Both the position numbers and the translations under genes were made by a program. Below the pieces are notes generated by a model that worked only from the letters and a program-made list of their open reading frames with translations, was not told the origin of the DNA and made no database searches. Of a stretch of 64,000 nt of DNA, positions 34,864 to 43,596 are shown piece after piece. The number at the start of each line of letters is the position of its first letter. Positions within the stretch are counted from its first letter, which is position 1. The DNA is from JAEUIE01 sp046350055. Lineage in GTDB: Bacteria > Planctomycetota > Planctomycetia > Gemmatales > HRBIN36. Where the stretch lies: contig JAXMBC010000001.1 of NCBI GenBank assembly GCA_046350055.1, positions 4,154,001-4,218,000 on the forward strand, read 5' to 3'.

Positions 34864-35130
34864 GTGAGGCTAGCAAGGATGGCATGTTTGAACGGCACAC
34901 AGGAATCGTCCAGACGAGTTGTGAACAATCCCCAAAAACTTGCTCTCGAGACCGAGGCGCGAAAAGCTACCGAGCTATTGAAGGGCAAAGTTGTGTCCAA
35001 GATCAGGCGATACAGGCTTAAGGAAGTCTGCATCGAATTTTCGGATGGAACCTGGCTCTTTGTTGACCATGGCAAGGAGGGGCTCGAGCTGTCTGTGACA
35101 AAAGGCTCTGGTGACGTGCCTTCCTGCTGA
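34864..35130 (+). CDS. Small hypothetical protein, up to 88 residues
   Basis: Likely start at the inner ATG at 34882 or the ATG at 34864. The core KGKVVSKIRRYRLKEVCIEFSDGTWLFVDH is a plausible small beta-rich domain, and codon use is like that of neighbouring genes. No family name, signal peptide or membrane segment. It precedes the UxaA-family gene by about 100 bases. Confidence 0.5.
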   Translation: MRLARMACLNGTQESSRRVVNNPQKLALETEARKATELLKGKVVSKIRRYRLKEVCIEFSDGTWLFVDHGKEGLELSVTKGSGDVPSC

Positions 35131-35232
35131 AATGACCTGGCAACAACAGCACCAGGTATCGTGAGTTTATTCGTTGGTTCTCCTGCACGGTGCGTGTTAC
35201 TTTGCGGATGTGTTACATCTACTGGAACCATC

Positions 35233-36753
35233 ATGCCTACCGTACTGTTACTCTCCCCACTGGATAATGTTGCCGTGGCTGTGGATCGATTGGCAGCAGG
35301 GAACGAGTTGGCGTGGGGTGTGGTGAGACAGACGATCCCGATGGGGCACAAGGTGGCGGTGCGTGAAATTGCCCAGGGCGAAGCGGTGATCAAGTATGAT
35401 CAGGTGATCGGGTTTGCTTCGCAGGCGATTGCAACGGGCGACCATGTCCATTCGCATAATCTGCAGGCGGAGCTATTTGCTCGAGAGTATGCATTCGGTG
35501 AAACATGTCCCAAGCCGATGCCAGCACCAGGAGAGAAGCGAACATTCAATGGTTATGATCGTGGCGAAGGACGCTTTGGTACACGCAACTATCTCGCCAT
35601 CATCAGCACCGTGAACTGTTCTGCTTCGGTGAGCAAATACATCTCGCAGCGGATCGAAGCGAGCGGAGTACTCAAGCAGTTCCCGGGGGTTGATGGAGTA
35701 GTGGCCATCACGCACAAAGCCGGCTGTGCCATGCAATATGGTGGCGATGATCATCGCCAACTCGACCGTACACTCGCCGGCTTTGCCCGTCATCCCAACG
35801 TACCTGCGTATTTGCTGATCGGACTAGGCTGCGAGACGGGGCAAGCGGTGCACCTCATTGAAAACGAGCATCTCATCCAGCTGGATGGAAGCCAGCAGCC
35901 ACCACGGGTGCTGAGCATTCAGGAATGTGGCGGGATTGGCAGGACGGTCGAAGCGGGTGTTGCTGCAGTAGCTGAAATGTTGCCACGGATTAATGGACTG
36001 CGTCGCACATCTCTGGGAGCCGACAAGCTGATTCTTGGCACCAACTGTGGCGGATCGGATGGCAACAGTGGCATCACCGCCAATCCTGCCTTGGGCTATG
36101 CCAGTGATCTGCTGATCCAGCAAGGAGGCACCAGCATCCTCGCTGAAACGCCGGAGATTTATGGTGCAGAACATCTGCTTACTCGTCGAGCCATCAGCCG
36201 GGCAGTGGGTGAGAAGTTGGTCGAGCGCATTCACTGGTGGGAGCGCTACACCGGACAATTCGGCGTCACCATGAATAACAACCCTTCGCCAGGTAACAAG
36301 GAAGGTGGGCTGACTACTATTTACGAAAAGTCGCTGGGAGCCATCGCCAAGGGAGGTAGCACCGCCCTGATGGATGTGGTGCACTATGCGGAGCACGTGA
36401 AAAGCAAGGGGCTGGTGTTCATGGATACGCCGGGCTACGATCCGGTGAGCATGACCGGCATCGTGGCTGGCGGAGCAAATGTGCTGGTCTTTACCACCGG
36501 CCGTGGTTCCGTGTTTGGCTGTAAGCCAGCTCCATCGATCAAGGTAGCGACCAACACACCGCTCTATGACCACATGCGAGATGATATGGACATCGATGCT
36601 GGGGTAATCTTGCATGGTACCACGGTCGAGGAAGTGGGTCGGCAAATCTTCGAGGAGATCCTTGCGGTGGCGAGTGGCAAGAAGACCAAAAGCGAGTTGA
36701 ACGGAGTTGGGGAGGAAGAGTTCGCCCCATGGAGCATCGGCCCATCGCTATAA
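35233..36753 (+). CDS. Altronate/galactarate dehydratase family (UxaA/GarD-like)
   Basis: From the ATG at 35233 the product is 506 residues, the normal size. The N-terminal SAF-like domain (GHKVAVREIAQGEAVIKYDQVIG) and the catalytic part are complete. The catalytic part shows GYDRGEGRFGTRNYLAII, THKAGCAMQYGGDDHRQLDR, LGTNCGGSDGNSGITANPALG and NNNPSPGNKEGGLTTIYEKS. The enzymes are metal-dependent and dehydrate sugar acids such as D-altronate or galactarate. No uronate isomerase, reductase or KDG kinase is nearby, so the substrate is open. An open frame continues upstream to 35161 without a better start. Confidence 0.88.
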   Translation: MPTVLLLSPLDNVAVAVDRLAAGNELAWGVVRQTIPMGHKVAVREIAQGEAVIKYDQVIGFASQAIATGDHVHSHNLQAELFAREYAFGETCPKPMPAPGEKRTFNGYDRGEGRFGTRNYLAIISTVNCSASVSKYISQRIEASGVLKQFPGVDGVVAITHKAGCAMQYGGDDHRQLDRTLAGFARHPNVPAYLLIGLGCETGQAVHLIENEHLIQLDGSQQPPRVLSIQECGGIGRTVEAGVAAVAEMLPRINGLRRTSLGADKLILGTNCGGSDGNSGITANPALGYASDLLIQQGGTSILAETPEIYGAEHLLTRRAISRAVGEKLVERIHWWERYTGQFGVTMNNNPSPGNKEGGLTTIYEKSLGAIAKGGSTALMDVVHYAEHVKSKGLVFMDTPGYDPVSMTGIVAGGANVLVFTTGRGSVFGCKPAPSIKVATNTPLYDHMRDDMDIDAGVILHGTTVEEVGRQIFEEILAVASGKKTKSELNGVGEEEFAPWSIGPSL

Positions 36754-36796
36754 TCATAAGCTCACATACTATGGATGAGCACCATAATCATAGCTG

Positions 36797-37459
36797 TCAT
36801 CTCAAGCTGCGTTTCTGCTTCCTCTGGTGGTCTCGTACCTTGCGTTGCAGTTTTACTTCTTCGCGGCCATGGTAACTGAGCAGTAATGCGCCCTGGCTGG
36901 CGTGGAGGTCGAAGAGCTTTTCGGTGCGGGCTTCTTCGCCGGGCCAGGGGTAAACGAAGATGATATCAAAGTTCTCCGGGGCGATCCCTTCCTCTTCAAG
37001 ATCGCCTGCGTGTTCGGTGAGCCAACTTGAGGCTTCCTCTCCTTCGAAGCAGCTTTCGCTATCTAGCGGAACAAAGCTGTTGCAATGAAAGTCGGCATGG
37101 ATCTGGAAGTCATCGGCGAGCTGTTGAGCGTGCTGCACCAGGGATTCCTGCACTTCGATACCGACTGCAGTGTAACCCAGCAGGCTGGCAAGGCAGGAGA
37201 CGACACCAAATCCAGAGCCCCATTCACACAGACTCAGGCCAGTGGAGAGATTCAACTCCTTGATCTGACGAAGCGCATCATACACATGGGGAAAGCTGCT
37301 GGGCACAAAGCTGAGGATCTGGTGCTGGTCTTGAAATTGCTCGATACGACGCATGGCTTCGGTGAGGAAGGCTTCGACCGAAGCTGAAAGCTGAGGCTTG
37401 CGTGGCGGCAGCGGAACGTCGATGAGGATGGTGCACCGTAATCGAGATACTACTATCAT
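36797..37459 (-). CDS. Class I SAM-dependent methyltransferase
   Basis: 220 residues from the ATG at 37459. A longer frame up to 37648 would overlap the divergent S46 peptidase gene and its extra N terminus has no domain, so it is rejected. SLCEWGSGFGVVSCLASLLG is the SAM-binding loop, followed by the acidic VGIEVQ at the end of strand 2. FDIIFVYPWPGEE takes the place of the usual motif IV. The C terminus is strongly basic (RKVRDHQRKQKRSLR). Substrate unknown. Confidence 0.72.
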   Translation of the reverse strand: MIVVSRLRCTILIDVPLPPRKPQLSASVEAFLTEAMRRIEQFQDQHQILSFVPSSFPHVYDALRQIKELNLSTGLSLCEWGSGFGVVSCLASLLGYTAVGIEVQESLVQHAQQLADDFQIHADFHCNSFVPLDSESCFEGEEASSWLTEHAGDLEEEGIAPENFDIIFVYPWPGEEARTEKLFDLHASQGALLLSYHGREEVKLQRKVRDHQRKQKRSLR

Positions 37460-37498
37460 ACATAGACAACAGGGAAGAGTACCGACTTGGGTGACAAC

Positions 37499-39565
37499 AT
37501 GACACGCAGTATTCTGGCGATTGTGCTTCTTGGAGGTTTGGTGATGACAGCCCAGAGCGATGAAGGAATGTGGCTGTTCAGCAACCCGCCTCGCGAAACC
37601 CTGGAGAAGAAGTACCATTTTACGATCACCGAAGCCTGGCTCAGGCATCTGCAGCTTGCCTCAGTGCGGCTGAACAATGGCGGCTCAGGCAGCTTTGTCT
37701 CACCCGAGGGGTTATTGATTACCAATCATCATGTTGGTTCTGATGCTTTGCAGAAGCTCAGCCCAGCGGACAAGGATTACTACCTGCAGGGCTTTACAGC
37801 CAGGACCAGGGCTGAAGAGTTAAAGTGCCCTGATCTTGAAGTGAATGTCCTTCAGGAGATTGTTGATGTCACCAGCGAAGTGAAATCCAGTGTCAAGCCG
37901 GGGATGAGTGGCGCGGAGGCAAACGCAGCCCGGCGGGCAGTCATGGCCAGGATCGAAAAGGACTCGCTGGAGAAGACGAAGCTGCGCAGCGATGTCGTCA
38001 CGCTGTATCAAGGAGGAATGTATCACCTCTATCGTTACAAGAAATTCACGGACGTCCGACTGGTCTTTGCACCGGAGAAAGCCATTGCCAGCTTCGGCGG
38101 CGATGTGGACAACTTCGAGTATCCACGCTTCAACCTCGATATCTGCTTCTTCCGTGTGTATGAGAATGGCGAGCCACTGAAGTGTGAGCACTTCCTCAAG
38201 TGGTCAGCCAGTGGTCCGAAGGAAGGGGAACTGGTCTTTGTCAGTGGCCACCCGGGCACCACTCAGCGGCTCGAAACGTATGAGCGTCTGCGCTTCCGTC
38301 GCGATACGCTGTTGCCTTATACTCTCGCACGGCTGCGAAACCGGGAAGCGAACCTGATGCAATTCTCTGCCAGGAGCCCGACCCACGCGAAGTGGGCTCA
38401 GAAAGACTTATACAGCACAGCCAATGCGAGAAAGGCGTTCAGCGGACAATATCAGGGACTGCTGGACACCGTTATCATGCAGGCCAAACAGAAACAGGAA
38501 GCAGAGATTGCCAGTGCACTTCTGGATCGTAGTGATTCCGCATCTGGAAAGTTTAACAAAGCCATCGAGTTGATTGCAAGCACACAGAGCAAGCTCAAGC
38601 CTCTCTATCCGCTCTATTCTCTACTCGAAATCGGAGATGCGTTTGATTCGGTGCTCTTCAAGATTGCCAAAGATGTCGTGCGGCTGCCTGTGGAAAAACA
38701 GAAGCCCAATGGCGAACGGCTGCGGGAGTATCGTGATTCCGCATTGTCATCCCTGGAACTGCAACTCTATTCGCCTGCTCCCATTTATCCGGAACTGGAA
38801 CAGGCGAAACTGGCGACATCGCTGACGTTCCTGGCCGAGCAACTGGGGGGAGAGCATCCGCTGGTCACACTGATTCTTGATGGCAAATCACCCGCCAACC
38901 GGGCAGCGGAACTGGTGGCAGGCACCAGACTGATGGATGTAGCCACCCGCAAGCAAGCTGTCAGTGGCAACTACACACAGTTCGACACCATGATCGAACT
39001 GGTGAAGAAGATCGACACCAAGGCACGTGAATATCGCAAGATCTACGAAGAGACCATCGAAGAGCCCGAGCGACAAGCTTATGGTGATATTGCTGACACC
39101 AAGTTCAAACTCTATGGCACCAACCTGGCTCCCGATGCAACTTTTACGCTGCGTCTCGCCTTTGGCACCGTGAATGGCTATTCCGTGGATAACAAGAAGC
39201 TGCCATTCCATACTACGTTTCAGGGCGCGTTTGATCGCAGTAAAGAAAATGCAGGTGTTGATCCATTTGATCTGCCTGCCCGCTGGCTGGAAGGGAAAGG
39301 CAAGCTCAACCTGAACACGCCTTTCAACTTTGTCAGCACCGCTGACACCATCGGTGGAAATAGTGGCTCGCCAGTGGTGAATCAGGCAGGTGAATTCGTC
39401 GGGATCAACTTTGACCGCAACCGTCACGGGCTGGTGCGTAATTTCGTGTACACCGATCAGCAGGCCCGGCATATCGCGGTGCACTCGGAAGCGATCCGTG
39501 AAGCGATGACCAAGCTGTATGATGTCAAGCACCTGCTCCGCGAACTTTCACTTCCCACGGAGTAA
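37499..39565 (+). CDS. S46-family dipeptidyl-peptidase (DPP7/DPP11 type), exported
   Basis: About 688 residues from the ATG at 37499; a TTG at 37487 is an alternative start. Signal peptide MTRSILAIVLLGGLVMTAQS. A chymotrypsin-fold double barrel with a helical insert: GSFVSPEGLLITNHHVG holds the catalytic His and GGNSGSPVVNQAGEFVGINFD the nucleophile Ser. The aspartate is probably in SFGGDVDNFEYPRF. These enzymes release dipeptides from oligopeptides in the periplasm. The residue that sets Asp/Glu versus hydrophobic preference (just before the Ser loop) cannot be judged safely. The methyltransferase gene follows after two bases. Confidence 0.93.
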   Translation: MTRSILAIVLLGGLVMTAQSDEGMWLFSNPPRETLEKKYHFTITEAWLRHLQLASVRLNNGGSGSFVSPEGLLITNHHVGSDALQKLSPADKDYYLQGFTARTRAEELKCPDLEVNVLQEIVDVTSEVKSSVKPGMSGAEANAARRAVMARIEKDSLEKTKLRSDVVTLYQGGMYHLYRYKKFTDVRLVFAPEKAIASFGGDVDNFEYPRFNLDICFFRVYENGEPLKCEHFLKWSASGPKEGELVFVSGHPGTTQRLETYERLRFRRDTLLPYTLARLRNREANLMQFSARSPTHAKWAQKDLYSTANARKAFSGQYQGLLDTVIMQAKQKQEAEIASALLDRSDSASGKFNKAIELIASTQSKLKPLYPLYSLLEIGDAFDSVLFKIAKDVVRLPVEKQKPNGERLREYRDSALSSLELQLYSPAPIYPELEQAKLATSLTFLAEQLGGEHPLVTLILDGKSPANRAAELVAGTRLMDVATRKQAVSGNYTQFDTMIELVKKIDTKAREYRKIYEETIEEPERQAYGDIADTKFKLYGTNLAPDATFTLRLAFGTVNGYSVDNKKLPFHTTFQGAFDRSKENAGVDPFDLPARWLEGKGKLNLNTPFNFVSTADTIGGNSGSPVVNQAGEFVGINFDRNRHGLVRNFVYTDQQARHIAVHSEAIREAMTKLYDVKHLLRELSLPTE

Positions 39566-39567
39566 TC

Positions 39568-40506
39568 ATGGCTCGGCCCAGCCTGGCACAAGCTGTGTAT
39601 GATGCACATCAGCGTGGTCGCATTATCCTGATGGATGGGCCGATGGCGACGGAGCTTCGTCATTCAGGGCTGGACCTGGAAAGAGACTTGAGCCATCGCT
39701 GGAACCTCAATCATCCTGAAAGTGTGAAGGTGGTGTACGAAGACTACTGCAACGCCGGTGCAGAGGTGTTGCTGACCAATACCTTCAGTGCTCATTTGGG
39801 CCTACTCAAGGGCGAAGAAGACTGGCACGATGCTGTAGCTGCAGGTGTGGAGCTGGCGAAGCAGCCTGAATGGGATCACCTGTATGTGCTTGGCAGCGTT
39901 GGTTCTGCGGTGGGGAGTGATGAGCAATATGCTGGGGCTGTAGAACAGGTGATTGAGTCGCTGTCAGAATGTGATGGAATATTGCTGGAGACACAAACTC
40001 GACTGGATCGGGCAAGAGCTATCTGCAGTCAGCTGTCAGCTATTAGCCGGACAGGTAATCTTCGCGAGCTCCGTAGCTCGGCAGAAGCTTCGACCTTGAT
40101 TGTCTCATTTAGTTATAACCGGCTGCCACGTCAGGATCGTTGCTGGATTGTCGAAGCACCGAATGAGGAAGAACGCAGCGCTCTCGAAGTAGCCAAGTGG
40201 GCGCATGGGCAGCGGGACCAGTTGTTGGCCCTGGGGGTGAACTGTGGAAATAACCTGCGGCTAAGCGATACGCTGCGGATAGCTCAACAGTATCATGCTG
40301 AGACAGACTTGCCTTTGCTAGTGCGTCCAGGCATCACCCCAAGTATTGAATGTGAATTTACGCCGCGCGAGTTCGCCGAGAAGGTAAAGGACTTCGCTGA
40401 TGCAGGGGTGACCTTGCTGGGCGGTTGCTGTGGCACCACGCCGGCGCACATTGCTGCATTGCGCAAGGAGATTGACCGGCTGGGGTTGGCCTGGCAGGAT
40501 GAATAG
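39568..40506 (+). CDS. Homocysteine S-methyltransferase family protein
   Basis: A 312-residue TIM barrel. The three zinc cysteines are in LGVNCGNN and LLGGCCGTTPAHI, and ILMDGPMATEL is the N-terminal motif. The family moves a methyl group from S-methylmethionine, betaine or another donor to homocysteine. A stretch near residues 152-172 (QLSAISRTGNLRELRSSAEAS) looks like an insert and coincides with a copy of a dispersed AGCT-rich repeat. Starts two bases after the S46 stop. Confidence 0.88.
   Translation: MARPSLAQAVYDAHQRGRIILMDGPMATELRHSGLDLERDLSHRWNLNHPESVKVVYEDYCNAGAEVLLTNTFSAHLGLLKGEEDWHDAVAAGVELAKQPEWDHLYVLGSVGSAVGSDEQYAGAVEQVIESLSECDGILLETQTRLDRARAICSQLSAISRTGNLRELRSSAEASTLIVSFSYNRLPRQDRCWIVEAPNEEERSALEVAKWAHGQRDQLLALGVNCGNNLRLSDTLRIAQQYHAETDLPLLVRPGITPSIECEFTPREFAEKVKDFADAGVTLLGGCCGTTPAHIAALRKEIDRLGLAWQDE
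40031..40047. repeat. Dispersed repeat of the AGCTGTCAG type, copy 2, inside a gene
   Basis: AGCTGTCAGCTATTAGC, 16 of 17 bases identical to 33510-33526, lies in the reading frame of the homocysteine methyltransferase gene and encodes part of a stretch that is not typical for the family. The frame is kept. Confidence 0.45.
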
Positions 40507-40841
40507 GCAGCTTGAAGGCGCGATGCACTGCTCGTGAATAATACGAGCAACGACGTAAGAACCAGCATACAGCCTGCCAGCATCGATTTGCCAGTTGTGG
40601 ATCGTATGGCTGGAGTTTGTGTTGGTGTCTGGGGAACTGCAACCGGAATTGCAGTATGACTTTCCAGCAGCTTATAACAGGCAACCTCATGGTCGCGAAG
40701 GGTGCCTCGGTACAGGCTCAATAATGATATAGGACACTTGTCATCCCCGAAGATCTGCTTTTCCAGCTGATCGATAAACAGTTTGCGGCGCTGGTGCAGG
40801 TGATCAAGTTCCTGTTGCAGTGTAGTCGAAGTAGCAGGCAT
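40293..40841 (-). CDS. Hypothetical protein with one membrane segment, overlapping the methyltransferase gene
   Basis: The ATG at 40841 has GGGAG at good spacing. The first 105 residues look coding: a charged N-terminal helix (LQQELDHLHQRRKLFIDQLEKQIFG is spread over residues 8-32), then KSMLAGCMLVLTSLLVLFTS as a membrane segment. The last 70 residues are antisense to the 3' end of the methyltransferase gene, which suggests that the natural stop was lost or the gene is young. Function unknown. Confidence 0.35.
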   Translation of the reverse strand: MPATSTTLQQELDHLHQRRKLFIDQLEKQIFGDDKCPISLLSLYRGTLRDHEVACYKLLESHTAIPVAVPQTPTQTPAIRSTTGKSMLAGCMLVLTSLLVLFTSSASRLQAAYSSCQANPSRSISLRNAAMCAGVVPQQPPSKVTPASAKSFTFSANSRGVNSHSILGVMPGRTSKGKSVSA

Positions 40842-41011
40842 TGCTGGCTCCCAAGTGTAGGTACCCTTGGGCCAGTGTTGCAATTACTGTCGCATGAAAT
40901 GGTCAAAAACAGGCGAAACTAACGAGAAAACACGAATTCAAATTCGTAATGCCTGTCGCATAGATAAAACTGCGATGGTTAGTCACACCTCATGATGAAG
41001 CAGCTTTCTCC

Positions 41012-41039
41012 GTAGCACAGACAAGAATGTCTGTGCTAC
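41012..41039. repeat. Perfect 12-bp inverted repeat (hairpin)
   Basis: GTAGCACAGACA (41012-41023), loop AGAA, TGTCTGTGCTAC (41028-41039). It lies just after the stop of the minus-strand gene at 41050 and could end that transcript, but no T run follows. It reads like a REP-type element. Confidence 0.6.
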
Positions 41040-41049
41040 TAAACTCGAT

Positions 41050-42123
41050 CTAGCGTGTCTCAGCAGGGAGCACTTTACTACCTATGACTTCCACGTTCCA
41101 TTGAGTGCCCTGGCGAACGACATTAAAGGTAGTGACCAACCTCCTGGTGCGCACTTCGTCTTCGGTCATCTTGTGGTACTTCAACTCTGCTGCAAGGATG
41201 GCTCGTTCCATTTCCTGGGGGATGACGATCACGAGTGACAGGATCCGTTCACTGCACTGGACGGCATATGCAAAGTTCTCGCTCGTATTACGGTCGCTGC
41301 TGGCAAACCAGAGCTTCTTCGAGCCATTGACAAAATCACCGAATGCATCGCCAGTCATCACGTCGAACTGACCGGGCTGGGTGGAAGCCAACTGGCGGAA
41401 GACGAGATAGCGGCCGCTATTGACACGGCCTGCAACGATGCATTGCAGATTGGCAAGTTGAGCAAGGAGTGCTTCGGGTTCATCGTAATGAAGGCGGATG
41501 TTCCAGCGTTTGTTGCGGCCCATATCAACGCCGACACCTTTACCCTTACCAATCCCCGGGCCTTCATCAGGCCCTTGCCCGGTTCCTTGAGTCGATTTGC
41601 CTTGTAACCGTGGCTGAGTTTTCTGATCGAGCGGCTGATTGAAACGAGGCGTAATAGGGCCAATGTCTGTGGGATTAACGGAGAAGTTCTTGTCAGGCGA
41701 TTCCAGGCTTCTGGGGTCAAATGGCGGCACGAAGGGATCAGTTGAGTTTTCGCCAGCATTCCCGCTGCCACCACCTGCATGAGGTGGTTTATTCCTGGCG
41801 TCTGGATCGTCGAAGCGGGGACCTTCGAGAATCACCAGTTCCCCCGGGGGCACCTTTGGCTGGTCCCAGTGAATCCTGATGGCCATAAATCCAATGACCA
41901 GCAGGATGGCAATCAGATGAATTCCCAGAGCGATGACGAGGGAAAGAGGGAATTCATAGTGTGCGGAATACTTCTTCCAGATGCCCTCGTCTGCATCGAT
42001 CGGCACTTGAGCGGGTGCAACGGGAGTATGCAGGGGTGGTATGCCCGCTGCTTCATTACCGCCATCGTTGTAGAAGCCTTGTCCCTGGAAGATGTCCGAG
42101 GAGGACATTTCTGAAGATGCCAT
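41050..42123 (-). CDS. Single-pass membrane protein with a low-complexity linker
   Basis: 357 residues from the ATG at 42123 (GGAGAG upstream); the longer frame to 42249 adds an implausible N terminus. An 80-residue cytoplasmic region precedes one membrane helix (FPLSLVIALGIHLIAILLVIGFMAI). Next come a proline/glycine-rich linker (HAGGGSGNAGENS, GTGQGPDEGPGIGKGKG) and a C-terminal domain with no recognised motif. The layout recalls TonB-like or TolA-like envelope linkers, but no TonB box domain is visible and no ExbB/ExbD is adjacent. Function unknown. Confidence 0.65.
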   Translation of the reverse strand: MASSEMSSSDIFQGQGFYNDGGNEAAGIPPLHTPVAPAQVPIDADEGIWKKYSAHYEFPLSLVIALGIHLIAILLVIGFMAIRIHWDQPKVPPGELVILEGPRFDDPDARNKPPHAGGGSGNAGENSTDPFVPPFDPRSLESPDKNFSVNPTDIGPITPRFNQPLDQKTQPRLQGKSTQGTGQGPDEGPGIGKGKGVGVDMGRNKRWNIRLHYDEPEALLAQLANLQCIVAGRVNSGRYLVFRQLASTQPGQFDVMTGDAFGDFVNGSKKLWFASSDRNTSENFAYAVQCSERILSLVIVIPQEMERAILAAELKYHKMTEDEVRTRRLVTTFNVVRQGTQWNVEVIGSKVLPAETR

Positions 42124-42374
42124 AGCTGCTCTCCAGTCTGAGAAGTGATGATTCCACCATACCTGTGGCAGGTAGACAACACAAGAGAGAAACCTATGCA
42201 GGCATGCAGCAACAGGCGTACGCCTCATTTCCGCAGTGTTGCTTCGCACATCATTTCAGCGTTCCGCAATTGCAACAGCCAGAGGAGAGTAGGGCAATCG
42301 AATTGCGAGTTTCATATCCAATTACATGCTAGAATGACTGAAGCTATGCAGTTACTCGAAGCAGAGAGGTGCAC

Positions 42375-43553
42375 GTGTACTCAGTCAATGTGGTGCTCAT
42401 CGGAGTAGGTCAGGATGAACTTCCCGAAGTCAATAAGGTGCTTGCACATCTGGATGCCACTGTGGAAGCGAGTCTCGCTTCAGCCAGTGAACTTCTCCAG
42501 GACAAGAAGAAATCGGGGGAAAGACAGTGTCTGCTGATTCTGCAAGCAAAACAACCACAAGATGCCGAACAGGTTCAGCAGTTGCGAGATTCTTTTTCCA
42601 ATTGGCCCATCATCGCGCTCGTTCCTCAGGATTCGCCCCGCAATCTGGTGCTGGCGGTGAATCGTGCTGGTGCAGACCAGATCGTCACTACTCCCATCAA
42701 CACGGAGGATCTGGAATCCGCACTGGAGTTGCTGAACAAGCGATTCCAGTCGCCTGCTACCCTGTCGAATGTGATTGCGGTGAGCGGGACAGTACCGGGT
42801 TGTGGCGTATCGACGATTGCGATGAACCTTGCGGATGTCATTTCGCACAGTCATCGCATGCATACGCTGCTGATCGAAACAACACAACAATTGGCTACGC
42901 AAGCCATCAATCTCAATCTGAAGCCACAACTCAGTATTGCTGACCTGCTCACAGATGCCAGTGCATTTGATCCGACGCAGATCCGGAAAGCCTTGATCCA
43001 CGTCGATGCCCGCTTCGATCTTCTTTCTGGATCGCCTGATATTACTGCATCGTCTGGAAGTTCCATCAAGGGCATGCCGAAACTGGTGCACGCAGCCCGG
43101 GAAATCGCGGACGTTGTTGTGATCGATGTTGCTGCCACGTTCGAAGACACGCATTTTGAAACACTCTGGGCATCAGATCAGGTCATACTGGTTCTGGAAC
43201 AGACGATCCCTTCAATCCGATCTGCCAACATGATGAAAGATGCACTTCTGCGAGCCCGGCCTCCGAAGAAACTTTATTTTGTCATCAATAAATATGATCC
43301 CACCCTGGAGTCGTTTACAGCTGAGAAAATCAAGGAGACTCTGGGAGTACATCGGCTGTTCACCATACCGGATGACCGTCCTCATGTCCTGCTGGCGGCG
43401 GCTGATGGTCGCCCTCTTCGAAAAATGGATAACGACCTGGCGATCGTGAAGTCCATTCGTGAGCTGGCTAGTATTGTCCTGGGCATCGCCGACCGCCAGG
43501 AAGCATCGAAATCCTCCTTCCTGAATCGAATTGCTCGATTCATCCAGTCCTGA
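42375..43553 (+). CDS. CpaE/TadZ-like protein (receiver-like domain plus ParA-like ATPase)
   Basis: 392 residues from the GTG at 42375, with GAGAGG six bases upstream (an alternative GTG at 42369 is too close). Residues 1-125 look like a degenerate receiver domain ending in PINTEDLESALELLNKR. From about 135 a MinD/ParA-type ATPase follows. Its first loop is SGTVPGCGVSTIAMNLA, where the deviant Walker A of the family normally has KGG: the signature lysine is missing. DVVVIDVAATFEDTHFE is Walker B-like. In Tad systems this protein places the pilus machine at the cell pole. It is directly followed by the CpaF ATPase. Confidence 0.82.
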   Translation: MYSVNVVLIGVGQDELPEVNKVLAHLDATVEASLASASELLQDKKKSGERQCLLILQAKQPQDAEQVQQLRDSFSNWPIIALVPQDSPRNLVLAVNRAGADQIVTTPINTEDLESALELLNKRFQSPATLSNVIAVSGTVPGCGVSTIAMNLADVISHSHRMHTLLIETTQQLATQAINLNLKPQLSIADLLTDASAFDPTQIRKALIHVDARFDLLSGSPDITASSGSSIKGMPKLVHAAREIADVVVIDVAATFEDTHFETLWASDQVILVLEQTIPSIRSANMMKDALLRARPPKKLYFVINKYDPTLESFTAEKIKETLGVHRLFTIPDDRPHVLLAAADGRPLRKMDNDLAIVKSIRELASIVLGIADRQEASKSSFLNRIARFIQS

Positions 43554-43596
43554 TTTGCATCAACACTCACGAAGTCCCAGCAGCAGGAACACGATC

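Noticed and set aside
34842..35393. Minus-strand open frame of 183 codons before the UxaA-family gene
   Set aside because: Low-complexity, Ser/Thr-rich shadow of the small plus-strand gene and of the start of the dehydratase gene.
35824..36645. Minus-strand open frame of 273 codons inside the UxaA-family gene
   Set aside because: Antisense shadow without homology to anything I recognise.
37460..37648. N-terminal extension of the methyltransferase to 37648
   Set aside because: It would overlap the divergent S46 peptidase start and adds 63 residues without domain character; the ATG at 37459 is sufficient.
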